Below are positions 50,765 through 59,041 of a stretch of 64,000 bases of DNA, piece after piece. Made by a program: the position numbers and the translations under genes. Each line of letters begins with the position of its first letter. Position 1 is the first letter of the stretch. The stretch lies in assembly GCF_000308455.1 (NCBI RefSeq), contig NZ_BAFP01000109.1, forward strand, positions 1 to 64,000. Reading direction: 5' to 3'. The notes below the pieces were generated by a model. The model did no database searches. It saw nothing but the letters and a program-made list of their open reading frames with translations, and was not told the origin of the DNA. Source of the stretch: Nocardia abscessus NBRC 100374. GTDB lineage: Bacteria; Actinomycetota; Actinomycetes; Mycobacteriales; Mycobacteriaceae.

Positions 50765-51415
50765 ATGGCCCGACCGCGGCGGCCGCTACTGACCCGCGAC
50801 CGCATCATCGAGACCGCGCTCGCCCTCGTCGACGCCGAGGGCCTGGCCGCCGTCTCCACGCGGCGACTGGCCACCGAGCTGGGCGTGCAGGGACCGTCGC
50901 TGTACAACCACGTGCGCACCAAGGACGACCTCATCGATGCCGTGGTCGACGCCGTGCTGGGTGAGGTGGACATCTCGATGTTCGCCGAACTCTCGGCCGA
51001 GAATCCGGACTGGCGCTCATCGGTGCGTGATTGGGCACGCTCCTACCGGACCGCGATGGCCGCGCACCCGCACATCGTTCCCGCCCTGGCCGGCGGCCCC
51101 CGTCATCGACCCAACGCATTGCGCATGGCCGACGCGGTCTTCGGCGGCCTCGTCGCGGCGGGCTGGCCGCGCCGCGAAGCCACCACGGTCGGCACGACCA
51201 TGCGATATTTCCTCACCGGAGCATCACTGGGATCGTTCGCCGCGGGCTTCCCCTCCGATGTCGCGGTGTACGCCGACGCGTATCCCCACCTGAACGAGGC
51301 GCACCTGCTGGCCGAGCGGCAGCAACGGATCGATCGGGATGCCTTCGAAGTCGGCCTGGAATCGCTGCTCGACGGGCTGGAGCGCCGGTACCGGCTCCTG
51401 GTCGGCGACGTGTGA
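50765..51415 (+). CDS. TetR-family regulator (TetR_C-type ligand domain)
   Basis: The product is 216 residues. Good ribosome-binding site (GAAGGAGA) before ATG 50765. HTH: RDRIIETALALVDAEGLAAVSTRRLATELGVQGPSLYNHVRTKDDLIDAVVDAVLGEV, close to the classic TetR(B/D) pattern (LYNHVRxKxxLL). The C-terminal domain, WRSSVRDWARSYRTAMAAHPHIVPALAGGP, belongs to the tetracycline-repressor-like group. It is divergent from the ADP-ribosylglycohydrolase; no exporter is next to it. Confidence 0.88.
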   Translation: MARPRRPLLTRDRIIETALALVDAEGLAAVSTRRLATELGVQGPSLYNHVRTKDDLIDAVVDAVLGEVDISMFAELSAENPDWRSSVRDWARSYRTAMAAHPHIVPALAGGPRHRPNALRMADAVFGGLVAAGWPRREATTVGTTMRYFLTGASLGSFAAGFPSDVAVYADAYPHLNEAHLLAERQQRIDRDAFEVGLESLLDGLERRYRLLVGDV

Positions 51416-51448
51416 CTCGATCGCCACTCGCTCCTGAAACAGCCGGTC

Positions 51449-51483
51449 GGGCCAGCCGCCGACGCGTGCGCGACGGCTGGCCC
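51449..51483. terminator. Hairpin between convergent TetR and sigma-operon genes
   Basis: GGGCCAGCCG (51449-51458) pairs with CGGCTGGCCC (51474-51483). The 15-nt intervening part can extend the stem with CG/CG. No T-run follows, so it may act as a factor-assisted or bidirectional terminator. Confidence 0.5.
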
Positions 51484-51490
51484 CGCCGGG

Positions 51491-51802
51491 CTACCGGCCG
51501 AGCCGGTCGCCCGATCGGCCGGCGCCGTGTGCGGATCGAACGTCTCCGGCACCGGTCAGTCGGCACTGCCCGTCGTCACACGAACGCTGCAGCCGGCCCC
51601 GCGAGACGGTCTGCATCAGTCCGATCGCCCAGCACGTCGGGCACCCGCGCAGGGCGAGCAGGCCGGCGGGCGCGAGCAGCAAGCTGAACGCCCCGAATAC
51701 CGGCATGAACGCGATCGCGCCGATCAGCGCGCCGAATCCCACGACGCCGCGTACCAGGTGCCGGGGCACCGAAGCGCTGGCGAAGCTCCGATCGTCGGTC
51801 AC
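51491..51802 (-). CDS. Small cysteine-containing membrane protein of the sigma operon
   Basis: The product is 103 residues from GTG 51802, with AAGGAG upstream and a GTGA overlap with the sigma gene stop. Two hydrophobic segments (HLVRGVVGFGALIGAIAFMPVFGAFSLLLAPAGLLAL) are followed by RGCPTCWAIGLMQTVSRGRLQRSCDDGQC, with a CPTC and a CxxxxC pair on the same side. The paired cysteines suggest redox sensing or metal binding. It may modulate the sigma factor, although it has no anti-sigma zinc motif. The C-terminal 25 residues appear unstructured. Confidence 0.78.
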   Translation of the reverse strand: MTDDRSFASASVPRHLVRGVVGFGALIGAIAFMPVFGAFSLLLAPAGLLALRGCPTCWAIGLMQTVSRGRLQRSCDDGQCRLTGAGDVRSAHGAGRSGDRLGR

Positions 51803-52359
51803 TGTGCGCTCCTTTCCGGAGTGGGGTGCGGTGTGTTCCGCAGTTCGTGCTGGACCGTCGCCCGTGCGCGGTGCAGCCGTGACTTCATCGCCGCGACGCT
51901 GAGGCCGAGCGTGCCCGCGACCATCCGGCCGCTGTAGCCCTGAACGTCGCGCATGATCAGCACCCGCCGCTGGTCGGCGGGCAGCGCGGCGATCACCGCC
52001 GCCACCCGGCCTGCTTCGAGCCGCTGCACGGCCTCGTCCTCGGCCGACGCGACGGCGGACTCCGGCTTCGGTTCGGGTCGCCGTGTCATCGTCCGCCACT
52101 GCCGCAGGCACTCGTTGCGGACGATGCGGAACATCCACGAGGCCAGCGCGCCGGAGGCTCGCAACGTCCCGATCTTGCGATAGAGCACGATCAGCGCTTC
52201 CTGTGCGGCGTCCTCCGCGTCTTCGGCGGAGGCGCACAGTGTGTGGGCGAACCGGCGCACATGCGGGTAGGAGCCCGATACCAGCGCGGTGATCGCCGCC
52301 GCGTCGCCTTCTCGGGCGGCGGTGACCAACTTCTCGTCAGGCCAGGTTCGGTCAGTCAC
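51799..52359 (-). CDS. ECF-type RNA polymerase sigma factor
   Basis: The product is 186 residues from GTG 52359. Sigma region 2: HVRRFAHTLCASAEDAEDAAQEALIVLYRKIGTLRASGALASWMFRIVRNECLRQWR. Region 4: AALPADQRRVLIMRDVQGYSGRMVAGTLGLSVAAMKSRLHRARATVQHEL. Length and layout are those of an ECF sigma factor. No classical anti-sigma gene follows; instead there is the small cysteine protein downstream and a 29-residue membrane peptide just upstream whose stop lies within this start region. Confidence 0.92.
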   Translation of the reverse strand: MTDRTWPDEKLVTAAREGDAAAITALVSGSYPHVRRFAHTLCASAEDAEDAAQEALIVLYRKIGTLRASGALASWMFRIVRNECLRQWRTMTRRPEPKPESAVASAEDEAVQRLEAGRVAAVIAALPADQRRVLIMRDVQGYSGRMVAGTLGLSVAAMKSRLHRARATVQHELRNTPHPTPERSAQ

Positions 52360-52441
52360 GGGAGCGGCTCCAGCGGCGAAGCAGGGTCAAGCTACACCAG
52401 CCGACCAGCACGGCGGCGACGGCAATGGCGGCAATGATCAC
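52352..52441 (-). CDS. 29-residue single-helix membrane peptide
   Basis: GTG 52441 is preceded by a strong GAGGAGG at a good distance. The product, MIIAAIAVAAVLVGWCSLT then LLRRWSRSRD, is one hydrophobic helix followed by a basic tail, so an N-out/C-in or tail-basic inner membrane peptide. Its TGA (52354-52352) overlaps the first codons of the sigma gene, so translation would be coupled. It is too short for ordinary gene callers. Possible roles are a leader peptide for coupling or a small membrane partner of the sigma factor. Not previously recognised by me. Confidence 0.6.
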   Translation of the reverse strand: MIIAAIAVAAVLVGWCSLTLLRRWSRSRD

Positions 52442-52455
52442 GACGACCTCCTCGA

Positions 52456-52485
52456 AGTTGTGCCGACCCGTTTGCCGGCACAACT
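52456..52485. promoter_or_regulatory. 10-bp inverted repeat upstream of the sigma operon
   Basis: AGTTGTGCCG (52456-52465) and CGGCACAACT (52476-52485) are perfect inverted repeats with a 10-nt spacer. The element lies 15 nt upstream of the small membrane ORF and 58 nt past the ABC permease stop. It may be an operator for the sigma operon or a terminator of the ABC operon; it has no T-run. Confidence 0.5.
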
Positions 52486-52542
52486 ATGAGAGGGCCGGAT
52501 ATCCCCGAAGGATTCACACCGATTGCCGGTACACCCGCGCCG

Positions 52543-53427
52543 TCACCCTCGAACGCTCACCGAGCCTGCCTTCTTCGCTCGGCGTGCCGCGGCGATCCGC
52601 CGCCCGATCACGCCTTGACCGGGCGCGAACAGGTACACGGCCGTGAAGACCAGCCCTTGGACGACGACGACCATGCCGCCCGGAGCCGTGTCGAGGTGAT
52701 AGCTCAGGTACAGGCCCGTCACCGCGCAGGTCACCGAGACCGCGGGGGCGATGATCAGCATCCGGCCGAACCGGTCGGTGAGCAGGTAGGCCGTCGCACC
52801 CGGGATGATCAACATGGCCACCACGAGGACGACGCCGACCGCTTGCAGAGCGACCACGGCGGTGAGCGCCAGCAGGCCCAGCAGCGCCGTGCCGAGCAGC
52901 CGAGGACTGAGCCCGATCGCGTGCGCGTGAGTGGGGTCGAAGGCGTAGAGGGTGAAGTCGCGGCGTTTGAGAACGAGCGCGGCGAGGGTGATCGCGGCCA
53001 GGATCACGACCTGGACCAATTCGGAACGGCTGACACCGAGCAGGTTGCCGAACACGATGTGGTTGAGGTCGGTCTGGCTGGGCGTCACGGACACCAGCAC
53101 CAGGCCGAACGCGAACAATGTCGTGAAGACGATGCCGATGGCGGCGTCCTCCTTGATCCGGCTGGTGTCGCGGACCAGGCCGATCAGCGCCACCGCCAGG
53201 AACCCGAACACGATGGCGCCCACCGCGAACGGCAGCCCGACGATGTAGGCCAGCACCACACCGGGCAGCACGGCGTGCGAGACGGCGTCCCCCATCAGCG
53301 ACCACCCGATCAGCACCAGCCAGCACGACAGCACCGCGCACACCAGCGCCGCGGTCACGGTGGTGGCCAGCGCCCGCACCATGAACTCGTAACGCAGGGG
53401 GTCGACGAAGATTTCGGTCAAGCTCAT
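52543..53427 (-). CDS. Mn/Zn-type ABC transporter permease (MntC/ZnuB-like)
   Basis: The product is 294 residues with about eight to nine helices. Family blocks are FMVRALATTVTAALVCAVLSCWLVLIGWSLMGDAVSHAVLPGVVLAYIVGLPFAVGA, SRIKEDAAIGIVFTTLFAFGLVL and LQAVGVVLVVAMLIIPGATAYLLTDRF, typical of the ABC-3 permeases for manganese, zinc or iron. It is last in the operon, 26 nt after the ATPase gene. Confidence 0.92.
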   Translation of the reverse strand: MSLTEIFVDPLRYEFMVRALATTVTAALVCAVLSCWLVLIGWSLMGDAVSHAVLPGVVLAYIVGLPFAVGAIVFGFLAVALIGLVRDTSRIKEDAAIGIVFTTLFAFGLVLVSVTPSQTDLNHIVFGNLLGVSRSELVQVVILAAITLAALVLKRRDFTLYAFDPTHAHAIGLSPRLLGTALLGLLALTAVVALQAVGVVLVVAMLIIPGATAYLLTDRFGRMLIIAPAVSVTCAVTGLYLSYHLDTAPGGMVVVVQGLVFTAVYLFAPGQGVIGRRIAAARRAKKAGSVSVRG

Positions 53428-53453
53428 ACGCCTGTCTCACACTCGGCCGGGGT

Positions 53454-54188
53454 TCACACCCGGTTCATCACATCCAGGCCGAACGCCCTGGCCAGGTTCT
53501 CCGGCCGCAGGACCACGTCGGGTTCGCCGTGGGCCAGCACCGTGCGCATCAGCAACACCGCCTCGTCGGCCAGGCCGGGCAAGGCCTGCAGATCGTGCGT
53601 CGACACCAGGATCGTGGCGCCGTCGGCGGCGAGTTCACGCAGCAGCGCCGTGATCGTGGCCTCCGACCGTTTGTCGACGCCCGCGAACGGTTCGTCGAGC
53701 AGCAGGACGGTCGCGCCCTGTGCCAGTCCGCGCGCGAGGAAAGCGCGTTTCTTCTGGCCGCCGGACAACTGGCCGATCTGCCGGTCGGCCAGGTCGGTCA
53801 GTTCCACGCGTTCCAAGGCGTGCGCGACGGCGTCGCGATCGGCCTTGCGGGCACGGCGGGTGAAGCCGAGCCGGCCGTATCGGCCGGTCATCACCACGTC
53901 GCGCACCGAGAGCGGGAAGCTCCAATCGACGTCCTCGCTCTGCGGGACATAGCCGAGGATGCCCGCCCGGCGCGCCGCCACGGGTGCGCCGCCGTTGATC
54001 CGGACCGTGCCCCGGTCGGGCGCGACGAGGCCCATAATCGTCTTGAACAGCGTCGACTTACCGGAACCGTTCATCCCGATGAGACCGCAGACCCGGCCCG
54101 AGTGCACGGTCAGATCGACATCCTCGAGCGCGGGCGCCTCGCCGTAGTGGACGGTGACCCCCCGCACCTCGATCGCGGGCGCGTTCAC
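53454..54188 (-). CDS. Mn/Zn-type ABC transporter ATPase
   Basis: The product is 244 residues from GTG 54188, which overlaps the stop of the binding-protein gene. Motifs: Walker A GMNGSGKSTLFK, Q-loop PQSEDVDWSFPLSVRDVV (the VDW-type signature of manganese/zinc ATPases), LSGGQKKRAFLARGL, Walker B VLLLDEPFAGVD and STHD. It energises metal import with the downstream permease. Confidence 0.93.
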   Translation of the reverse strand: MNAPAIEVRGVTVHYGEAPALEDVDLTVHSGRVCGLIGMNGSGKSTLFKTIMGLVAPDRGTVRINGGAPVAARRAGILGYVPQSEDVDWSFPLSVRDVVMTGRYGRLGFTRRARKADRDAVAHALERVELTDLADRQIGQLSGGQKKRAFLARGLAQGATVLLLDEPFAGVDKRSEATITALLRELAADGATILVSTHDLQALPGLADEAVLLMRTVLAHGEPDVVLRPENLARAFGLDVMNRV

Positions 54189-55129
54189 GGCCTGCGACCC
54201 GTCAGCGCGGTGCCGATGGTCTGCGCGTCGTGCCGGAGCAGGGCCAGGTAGGTCGGTACCGGCCCGTCGGCTTCCGACAGCGAATCTACGTACAGCACGC
54301 CCCCGAACGCCGCGCCGGTGGCCTCGACCACCCGGCGCATCGGCGCGTCCGACACCGTGGACTCGCAGAACACCGCGGGCACCCGCTGTTGGCGGACGAA
54401 GTCGATGGCCGACGCGATCTGCTGGGGAGTGGCCTGCTGCTCGGCATTGACCGCCCAGATGTACTTCTCGGTGAGACCGGCGTCGCGTGCCAGGTAGGAG
54501 AAGGCGCCCTCGCAGGTCACCAAGGCTCGCTCGTTCGGCGGCAGCGCGTTCAACGTGCGGGTCAGTTCGTCCTGCACCTGGCGCAGTTCGGTCTTGTACC
54601 GCTCCCCGTTGGCACGGAAGTCGGCCGCGTGGCCGGGTGCGAGATCGCTGAACGCGCGCACCATGTTGTCGACGTAGATCTGCGCGTTCTGCGGCGACAT
54701 CCACGCGTGCGGGTTCGGTTTGCCCTGGTAGGCGTCCTCGCGGATCGGCATCGGGGCCACGCCCTCGCTGACCACGACGTGTGGCACCCGCACGTCGGAG
54801 ACGAACTGGGCGAACCACGCCTCCAGGTTCAAGCCGTTGTCCACGATCAGGTCGGCCTTGGACGCTTTCTTGATGTCGCCGGGCGTGGGCTCGTAGCCGT
54901 GGATCTCCGCACCCGCCTTGGTGATCGACTCCACGGTCAGATGCTCCCCGGCCACGTTCCTCGCGATGTCCGCCAGCACCGTGAACGTGGTGAGCACCAC
55001 CGGCCGTTCGTTGGGTCCGGCCCCGCTGCCTGCGCAGGCGGTGAGCGTGAATGCCAACGCGGCCACGGCGATTGCCGCCGCCCATCGGCGCGGAGACAGG
55101 GCGAGCGAACGGTGGAGCCGAACCTTCAT
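54185..55129 (-). CDS. Metal-binding lipoprotein of an ABC importer (TroA/MntA-like)
   Basis: The product is 314 residues. Lipoprotein signal with lipobox LTAC. TroA-fold: VVLTTFTVLADIARNVAGEHLTVESIT, metal ligand His in AEIHGYEPTPGDIKKASKADLIVDNGLNLE, second His in NPHAWMSPQNAQIYVDNM, Glu in LVTCEGAFSYLA and Asp in VDSLSE. The His-His-Glu-Asp set points to manganese more than zinc, though zinc and iron cannot be excluded. It is first of the operon and sits under overlapping palindromes. Confidence 0.92.
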   Translation of the reverse strand: MKVRLHRSLALSPRRWAAAIAVAALAFTLTACAGSGAGPNERPVVLTTFTVLADIARNVAGEHLTVESITKAGAEIHGYEPTPGDIKKASKADLIVDNGLNLEAWFAQFVSDVRVPHVVVSEGVAPMPIREDAYQGKPNPHAWMSPQNAQIYVDNMVRAFSDLAPGHAADFRANGERYKTELRQVQDELTRTLNALPPNERALVTCEGAFSYLARDAGLTEKYIWAVNAEQQATPQQIASAIDFVRQQRVPAVFCESTVSDAPMRRVVEATGAAFGGVLYVDSLSEADGPVPTYLALLRHDAQTIGTALTGRRP

Positions 55130-55143
55130 ATACCGAGGTTAAT

Positions 55144-55169
55144 GTTCGCCTACCCGAACTTTCAAGTTC
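55144..55169. promoter_or_regulatory. Overlapping palindromes upstream of the metal ABC operon
   Basis: GTTCG-N6-CGAAC (55144-55159) and GAACTT-TC-AAGTTC (55156-55169) share the GAAC element. They lie 15-40 nt upstream of the binding-protein start. The position suits a metalloregulator such as MntR/DtxR or a Fur-family protein; the sequence is not a textbook match to any of them. Confidence 0.5.
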
Positions 55170-55227
55170 GAGTCATTGAAGTGGGCTCCGCCCTTTACTT
55201 CCAGCCGCCGGAACGACCGTCCGCGCA

Positions 55228-56475
55228 CTACGGCAGCAGCAGCGGCGGCGACTCCGGAAAGACGACCGGCAGGGCGGTCAGCGCCCGGTGAAACGGACCA
55301 GGGCGCCAAGCCAGCTCGTCGGCCGGTACCGCGAGGCGCAGCTCCGGCAGCGCGTCGAGCAGCTGGTCGATGGCGTCCTGGGCGATCAGGTAGGCCAGTG
55401 AATTCGCGGGGCACACGTGCGGCCCGCCGCCGAAGGCGAGATGGGCACGATTACCCGCGTACTGGTCGGTGCTGATCGCGGGATCGGTGTTGCACGCGGC
55501 GATGCTGATCACCACCGGCTGGTGGGCGGGCAACCAGACGTCGTCGATCAGGATCGGCTGCTTCGGGAAGCTGAAGCAGAAGTTCGCCATCGGCGGATCG
55601 TTGAACAGCACCTCGTCCAGCGCGTCCCGGGTCGACAGGCTGCCGCCCAGCACACTGCCGCCGAACCGCTCGTCGGTGAGAATCAGCAGCAGAGTGTTGA
55701 CGATCAGATTCTGCTGCGGCTCGATGCCCGCGCCGTACAGCGTGCCGAGCTGATGCACCATCTCGGTGTCGCTCAGCCCGGCCGGGTGCGCGAGCATCCG
55801 ACTCGCGATGTCGTCGCCGGGTTCGGCCCGTTTCAGCAGCGTCAGCTCCCCGAGCGAATCGATGAGCATCTTGTTCCCGCGTTCCGCCTCGACACCCTCG
55901 AAGATCGCGGCCATGCCGGTCGCGGCGCGCTGCGCGATCTCGGCCGGACAACCCAGCAAGGCGTTCAGCACCGCGAACGCGAGCGGAAAGGCGTACTGGC
56001 GCACCACATCCGCGGTTCCGTCCGCGCAGAACGAGTTGATCAGCGGTACCGCCAGCTGCGCGACGGTGTCGCGCAGGCCGTAGAGATCGACCTTCTCCAG
56101 ACCCGCGACGTTGGCTTGTCGATAGCGGGCATGCTCGGCTCCGGCATTCCGCAACGCGTTCGGCCGCCACTGCATCATCGGCAGCACCGGGCAGTCGGCG
56201 GCGATGTTCTGCTGCCATGTGCGCGGGTCGGCCGGAAAGTGGTCGGGATCGTTCACGATCCGCACGGCGTTGTGGTAGCCGATCACCAGGGTGGCCGGTA
56301 CGCCCGGCGCCAGCTCCACCGGCGCCAGCGATCCGTACCGGGCCCGCATCCGCCGATAGGCGCTGTGCGGATCCGCCGCGAATTCCGTTGAGTACAGCGG
56401 AATCCGCGGGCCGGCGGTGTCGATCGGCGAACCATGCGGTGCACGGCTGTGCGCGGAGGACGGGGACATCGTCAT
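55228..56475 (-). CDS. Cytochrome P450, CYP157-like, lacking the ExxR arginine
   Basis: The product is 415 residues. Heme loop FGGGPHVCPA (348-357) contains Cys355; the usual final Gly is Ala357. The I-helix reads AGIEPQQN (249-256), where AGxxT normally has Thr and here is Gln254. The K-helix has E288-V-L-F291, so the ExxR Arg is Phe. Loss of ExxR is known for the CYP157 family of Streptomyces, which usually sits in conservon operons next to CYP154. No roadblock, GTPase or sensor-kinase genes are here. Haem ligation should be intact, but oxygen activation may be atypical. It is divergent from a flavin amine oxidase gene. Confidence 0.88.
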   Translation of the reverse strand: MTMSPSSAHSRAPHGSPIDTAGPRIPLYSTEFAADPHSAYRRMRARYGSLAPVELAPGVPATLVIGYHNAVRIVNDPDHFPADPRTWQQNIAADCPVLPMMQWRPNALRNAGAEHARYRQANVAGLEKVDLYGLRDTVAQLAVPLINSFCADGTADVVRQYAFPLAFAVLNALLGCPAEIAQRAATGMAAIFEGVEAERGNKMLIDSLGELTLLKRAEPGDDIASRMLAHPAGLSDTEMVHQLGTLYGAGIEPQQNLIVNTLLLILTDERFGGSVLGGSLSTRDALDEVLFNDPPMANFCFSFPKQPILIDDVWLPAHQPVVISIAACNTDPAISTDQYAGNRAHLAFGGGPHVCPANSLAYLIAQDAIDQLLDALPELRLAVPADELAWRPGPFHRALTALPVVFPESPPLLLP

Positions 56476-56712
56476 CGGAGGAGCTCCAGGCAGTCGGCAA
56501 CAAGCTTCGTGAGCCTAGGCAGCTTGCCGGCCGCGCGTACCGGAAACGGCAGGAGATGCCCGGGAAACGGTGTTCGCTATAGAATTGCTGAAGATTCGAC
56601 GCGTAGACCTGATCGAAGGTTGTCCGCACCCGCTGTGTCGAGGGTGCGCCCGATCGAGCGCGGGTCGCACGGCGGCCGTGCGCGGTACTGCAACACGACA
56701 GGACGGCACGCT

Positions 56713-58077
56713 ATGACAGACGTCGACTTTTGCGTAATCGGCGGGGGATTCGCGGGATTGACGGCCGCGCTGCGGCTGAAACAAATGGGTCGATCCGTCG
56801 CACTGCTGGAAGCCAGGGACCGGCTCGGCGGGCGCACGTTCACCGAAGTGCGGGAGGACGGGTCGTGGATCGATCGGGGCGGCGCCTGGATCGGGCCGGG
56901 TCAGGACCGGATCCAGGCATTGATGACCGAATTCGGGGTACCGAGTTACAAGCAGTACACCGACGGCGAAGCAATGATGGTGGTCGACGGCAAACAACAC
57001 CGCTACACGGGCACGATTCCCTGGACCATGAGCCCTTGGGCGGCGATGAACCTCGGTGCGGTGTTCCTGGAGCTGGGACATATGTGCAAGTCGGTTCCCC
57101 TGGAAGCGCCGTGGGCAGCGAAGAAGGCCGACAAGTGGGATCAGGTCAGTCTGGCGCACTGGCTGGAAAGCAATCTCCTCTCCAAGCCCGCTCACGATTT
57201 GCTCGAGACGGCCATAGCCGGCTGCTACACCTCCGCGGCTTCGGAAGTCTCGTTGCTTTTCGTGCTGTACCAGATGGCGTCGGGTGGCGGGCCGAGCTTC
57301 GTTCTGGGCGTCAAGGACGCAGCCCAGGATGCCCGGCCGGTCGGGGGAATGGGCGCGATCTACCGGCCGATGGCGGCCGAACTCGGGGATTCGATCCACC
57401 TCTCGCAGCCGGTCCGGTGCATCCATCAGGACGCCGACGGGGTGCGGGTTCGCGCGGAGGATCTGACGGTGCGCGCCCGGCGCGCGATAGTCGCGGTTCC
57501 GCTGGCGATCGCCGACAAGATCTCCTACAAGCCGATGTTGCCCGTCGATCGCTCGTTCCTGCACCAGCGGATGCCGAGCGGCTCGATCATCAAGACCTCC
57601 GTCGTCTACGACGAACCGTTCTGGCGCGCCGACGGGCTGTCGGGCCAGTCGGCCGCCCCTGGCTCACCGGCGACGATCACTATCGACGCGTGCACGGATA
57701 CCGGGCGACCGGGCGTGCTGTGCGTGATCATCGAGGGCCCCATCGCGCGGCAGGTGGGCCGGCTCGACGACGCGGAGCGCCGAGGCGCTGTTCTCGGCGC
57801 GCTCGTCGAGCGATTCGGCCGGAAGGCAGGCTCCCCCGTCGACTACATCGAGCAGAACTGGAGCGCCGAGCGCTATTCCGGAGGGGGAATGCTCAGCCAC
57901 GCGCCCACCGGGGTGCTCACCCAATTCGGCCATGCGCTGCGTGAGCCGTGCGGCCGCATCCATTGGGCGGGCACCGAGAGTTCCGCGGTCATGTGCGGCT
58001 GGATCGACGGGGCCATCCGCTCGGGCGAACGCGCGGCCAGCGAAGTGCTGGAGCACGAGACCGCCGTGGTGGGCTGA
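56713..58077 (+). CDS. Flavin monoamine oxidase family protein
   Basis: The product is 454 residues from ATG 56713. FAD site VDFCVIGGGFAGLTAALRLKQMGRSVALLEARDRLGGRTFT, then GSWIDRGGAWIGPGQDRI. C-terminal FAD motif: RIHWAGTESSAVMCGWIDGAIRSGERAASEV. This is the MAO/putrescine-oxidase/protoporphyrinogen-oxidase-like fold. Substrates of the family are primary or polyamines or unsaturated lipids. A rightward promoter may lie in the intergenic region (TATAGA near 56578). A methyltransferase follows 63 nt later. Confidence 0.9.
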   Translation: MTDVDFCVIGGGFAGLTAALRLKQMGRSVALLEARDRLGGRTFTEVREDGSWIDRGGAWIGPGQDRIQALMTEFGVPSYKQYTDGEAMMVVDGKQHRYTGTIPWTMSPWAAMNLGAVFLELGHMCKSVPLEAPWAAKKADKWDQVSLAHWLESNLLSKPAHDLLETAIAGCYTSAASEVSLLFVLYQMASGGGPSFVLGVKDAAQDARPVGGMGAIYRPMAAELGDSIHLSQPVRCIHQDADGVRVRAEDLTVRARRAIVAVPLAIADKISYKPMLPVDRSFLHQRMPSGSIIKTSVVYDEPFWRADGLSGQSAAPGSPATITIDACTDTGRPGVLCVIIEGPIARQVGRLDDAERRGAVLGALVERFGRKAGSPVDYIEQNWSAERYSGGGMLSHAPTGVLTQFGHALREPCGRIHWAGTESSAVMCGWIDGAIRSGERAASEVLEHETAVVG

Positions 58078-58140
58078 GCAGCCCACCGGCTCGATTGTCG
58101 GGTTCAAAGTCTGTCGATGCGATCGGTAGGTGCAGCGGAT

Positions 58141-59031
58141 ATGCGAACTGATGGAGACATGTGGGACATCGTCAGTAGCGTGGGACTGACCGCGCTCGGG
58201 GTCGCGACGTTCCGGGCGCTGGAAGCGACCTCTCCCGATCCTCTGATCCAAGACGACTACGCGCCGCTTTTCGTCGCGGCCTCGGGTCATTCCCATTTCA
58301 TCGGGCTGCTGGCAGATCCTTCCCCGCTCGCCGACATACCGCTGGTCCCCGGATTCATGGGTGTGCGGACGAGATTCTTCGACGAGTTCTTCTCGGCGGC
58401 CGCGGCGGACGGAGTCCGGCAAGCCGTGATCGTGGCCGCGGGACTGGATGCGCGGGCGTATCGCCTCGACTGGCCCGCGGGTACCACGGTGTTCGAGATC
58501 GATCAGCCCAAAGTGCTGGAATTCAAGGAGAAGGTGCTCACCGAGAACGGTGCGCGACCGAAAGCCGATCGGCGCACGGTGGCCGTCGACCTGCGTGCGG
58601 ACTGGCCCGCAGCCCTCCGCGGCGCGGGGTTCGACCCTGGCGAACCCACCGCATGGTCGGCCGAGGGGCTCCTGCCCTACCTTCCGGGTGCGGCGCAGGA
58701 CAAGTTGTTCGAGCACATCGACGAATTGTCCGCACCGGGCAGCCGGCTCGCCGTGGAGAGCTTCGTGACCGGCGTCGACGTCAAACGCCTCACGAGCATC
58801 GAGTCGAAGTATTTCGGCAACTTCAGCCCGTTCGGCGATGTCGACCCGGCCGAGCTGTTCTACGACGACGAGCGGGCCGATCCAGCGCAGTGGCTGACCG
58901 AGCGCGGCTGGTCGGTGCGTGGCTTCAGTTCGAGCGAGCTGGCCGCATCCTACGGCCGATCCGTCCCGGAACTCCCGGAGGAACTCGACGAACTCTGGCG
59001 GCAACCCAGGCTGCTGACCGCGGCGCGCTGA
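58141..59031 (+). CDS. TIGR00027-type (mycobacterial) SAM-dependent methyltransferase
   Basis: The product is 296 residues from ATG 58141 (MRTDGDMWDIVSSVGLTALG, the usual family N-terminus). The family pattern follows: RTRFFDEFF, AVIVAAGLDARAYRLDWPAGTTVFEIDQPKVLEFK, VAVDLRADWPAALRGAGFDPGEPTAWSAEGLLPYL. Leucine-carboxyl-methyltransferase-like fold, very common in mycobacteria and Nocardia; substrates are mostly unknown. ATG 58117 would add eight residues. It may belong with the upstream amine oxidase. Confidence 0.9.
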   Translation: MRTDGDMWDIVSSVGLTALGVATFRALEATSPDPLIQDDYAPLFVAASGHSHFIGLLADPSPLADIPLVPGFMGVRTRFFDEFFSAAAADGVRQAVIVAAGLDARAYRLDWPAGTTVFEIDQPKVLEFKEKVLTENGARPKADRRTVAVDLRADWPAALRGAGFDPGEPTAWSAEGLLPYLPGAAQDKLFEHIDELSAPGSRLAVESFVTGVDVKRLTSIESKYFGNFSPFGDVDPAELFYDDERADPAQWLTERGWSVRGFSSSELAASYGRSVPELPEELDELWRQPRLLTAAR

Positions 59032-59041
59032 CCGGTGGGCC

